Shown in pieces: positions 31,948-32,092 of a stretch of DNA of 32,092 bases. Both the position numbers and the translations under genes were made by a program. Each line of letters starts with the position of its first letter. The stretch's first letter is position 1. The DNA is from Neelides folsomi (Eukaryota; Arthropoda; Collembola; Neelipleona; Neelidae): assembly GCA_034687125.1 (NCBI GenBank), contig JAQGBZ010000562.1, forward strand, positions 1 through 32,092, in the 5' to 3' direction. The notes below the pieces were generated by a model. That model worked only from the letters and a program-made list of their open reading frames with translations, was not told the origin of the DNA and did no database searches.

Positions 31948-32092
31948 TAACGAAATATGAATTAGTAATTACTAAATAATCAATTTAATGACTAAAGTAA
32001 ATACATGAAATAAATGTAGGGTAAGTGGGGGACGGTTGGCACAGGGTACAATTGACACAGTCAATATTTTAAGTACTTGCAATTAAAAGATT
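31948..32092 (+). other. Receptor 3' flank and possible repeat edge
   Basis: AATAAA at 32009-32014 probably ends the receptor transcript. At 32020-32065 the composition turns G/C-richer and contains two similar words, GGTTGGCACAGG and CAATTGACACAG, which may be the start of a dispersed repeat cut by the window edge. Confidence 0.35.

Overview
This window looks like a eukaryotic, arthropod-type nuclear region: AT-rich DNA, genes cut by short introns (about 50-800 nt, GT-AG), TATA boxes, AATAAA signals and a nuclear tRNA. A divergent ionotropic-receptor (IR) chemoreceptor points to a protostome. A springtail or related hexapod is my best guess, but the sequence does not fix the species. All exon joins were made by eye from splice dinucleotides, phase and family similarity.

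Layout. 1-2112 holds a 24-bp tandem repeat and a dead, inverted IR copy with its promoter flank. 2148-2502 is a broken 3' piece of a receptor tyrosine kinase. 2589-5173 (-) is a seven-exon gene resembling TAF1A, a subunit of the RNA polymerase I selectivity factor. 5724-10228 (+) is an eight-exon gene with a degenerate adenylate-kinase domain and a long low-complexity tail; its largest intron holds a hAT-like MITE with a perfect 8-bp target duplication. 10987-15233 (+) is a small Ser/basic protein gene with a TATA promoter and a 3-kb 5' intron.

16364-20780 (-) is a cluster of three secreted-protein genes. Two are small cysteine-rich paralogues. The third joins a signal peptide, LEA-like amphipathic repeats and a C-terminal WAP domain. 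22476-22549 is tRNA-Ile(AAT). 23152-24279 is ARV1, 24592-25301 a nitrobindin/THAP4-type protein and 27239-28159 a NEURL2-type NHR + SOCS-box protein, all (+). 28303-28777 is another dead IR fragment, and 29875-31947 is an intact intronless IR of 690 aa.

The housekeeping genes (TAF1A-like, ARV1, nitrobindin, NEURL2-like) show no obvious functional link. The non-routine content is the IR family, with one intact and two decayed copies including a roughly 30-kb-spaced inverted pair, the LEA-like/WAP fusion in its secreted-protein cluster, the catalytically degenerate adenylate-kinase protein, and the MITE.
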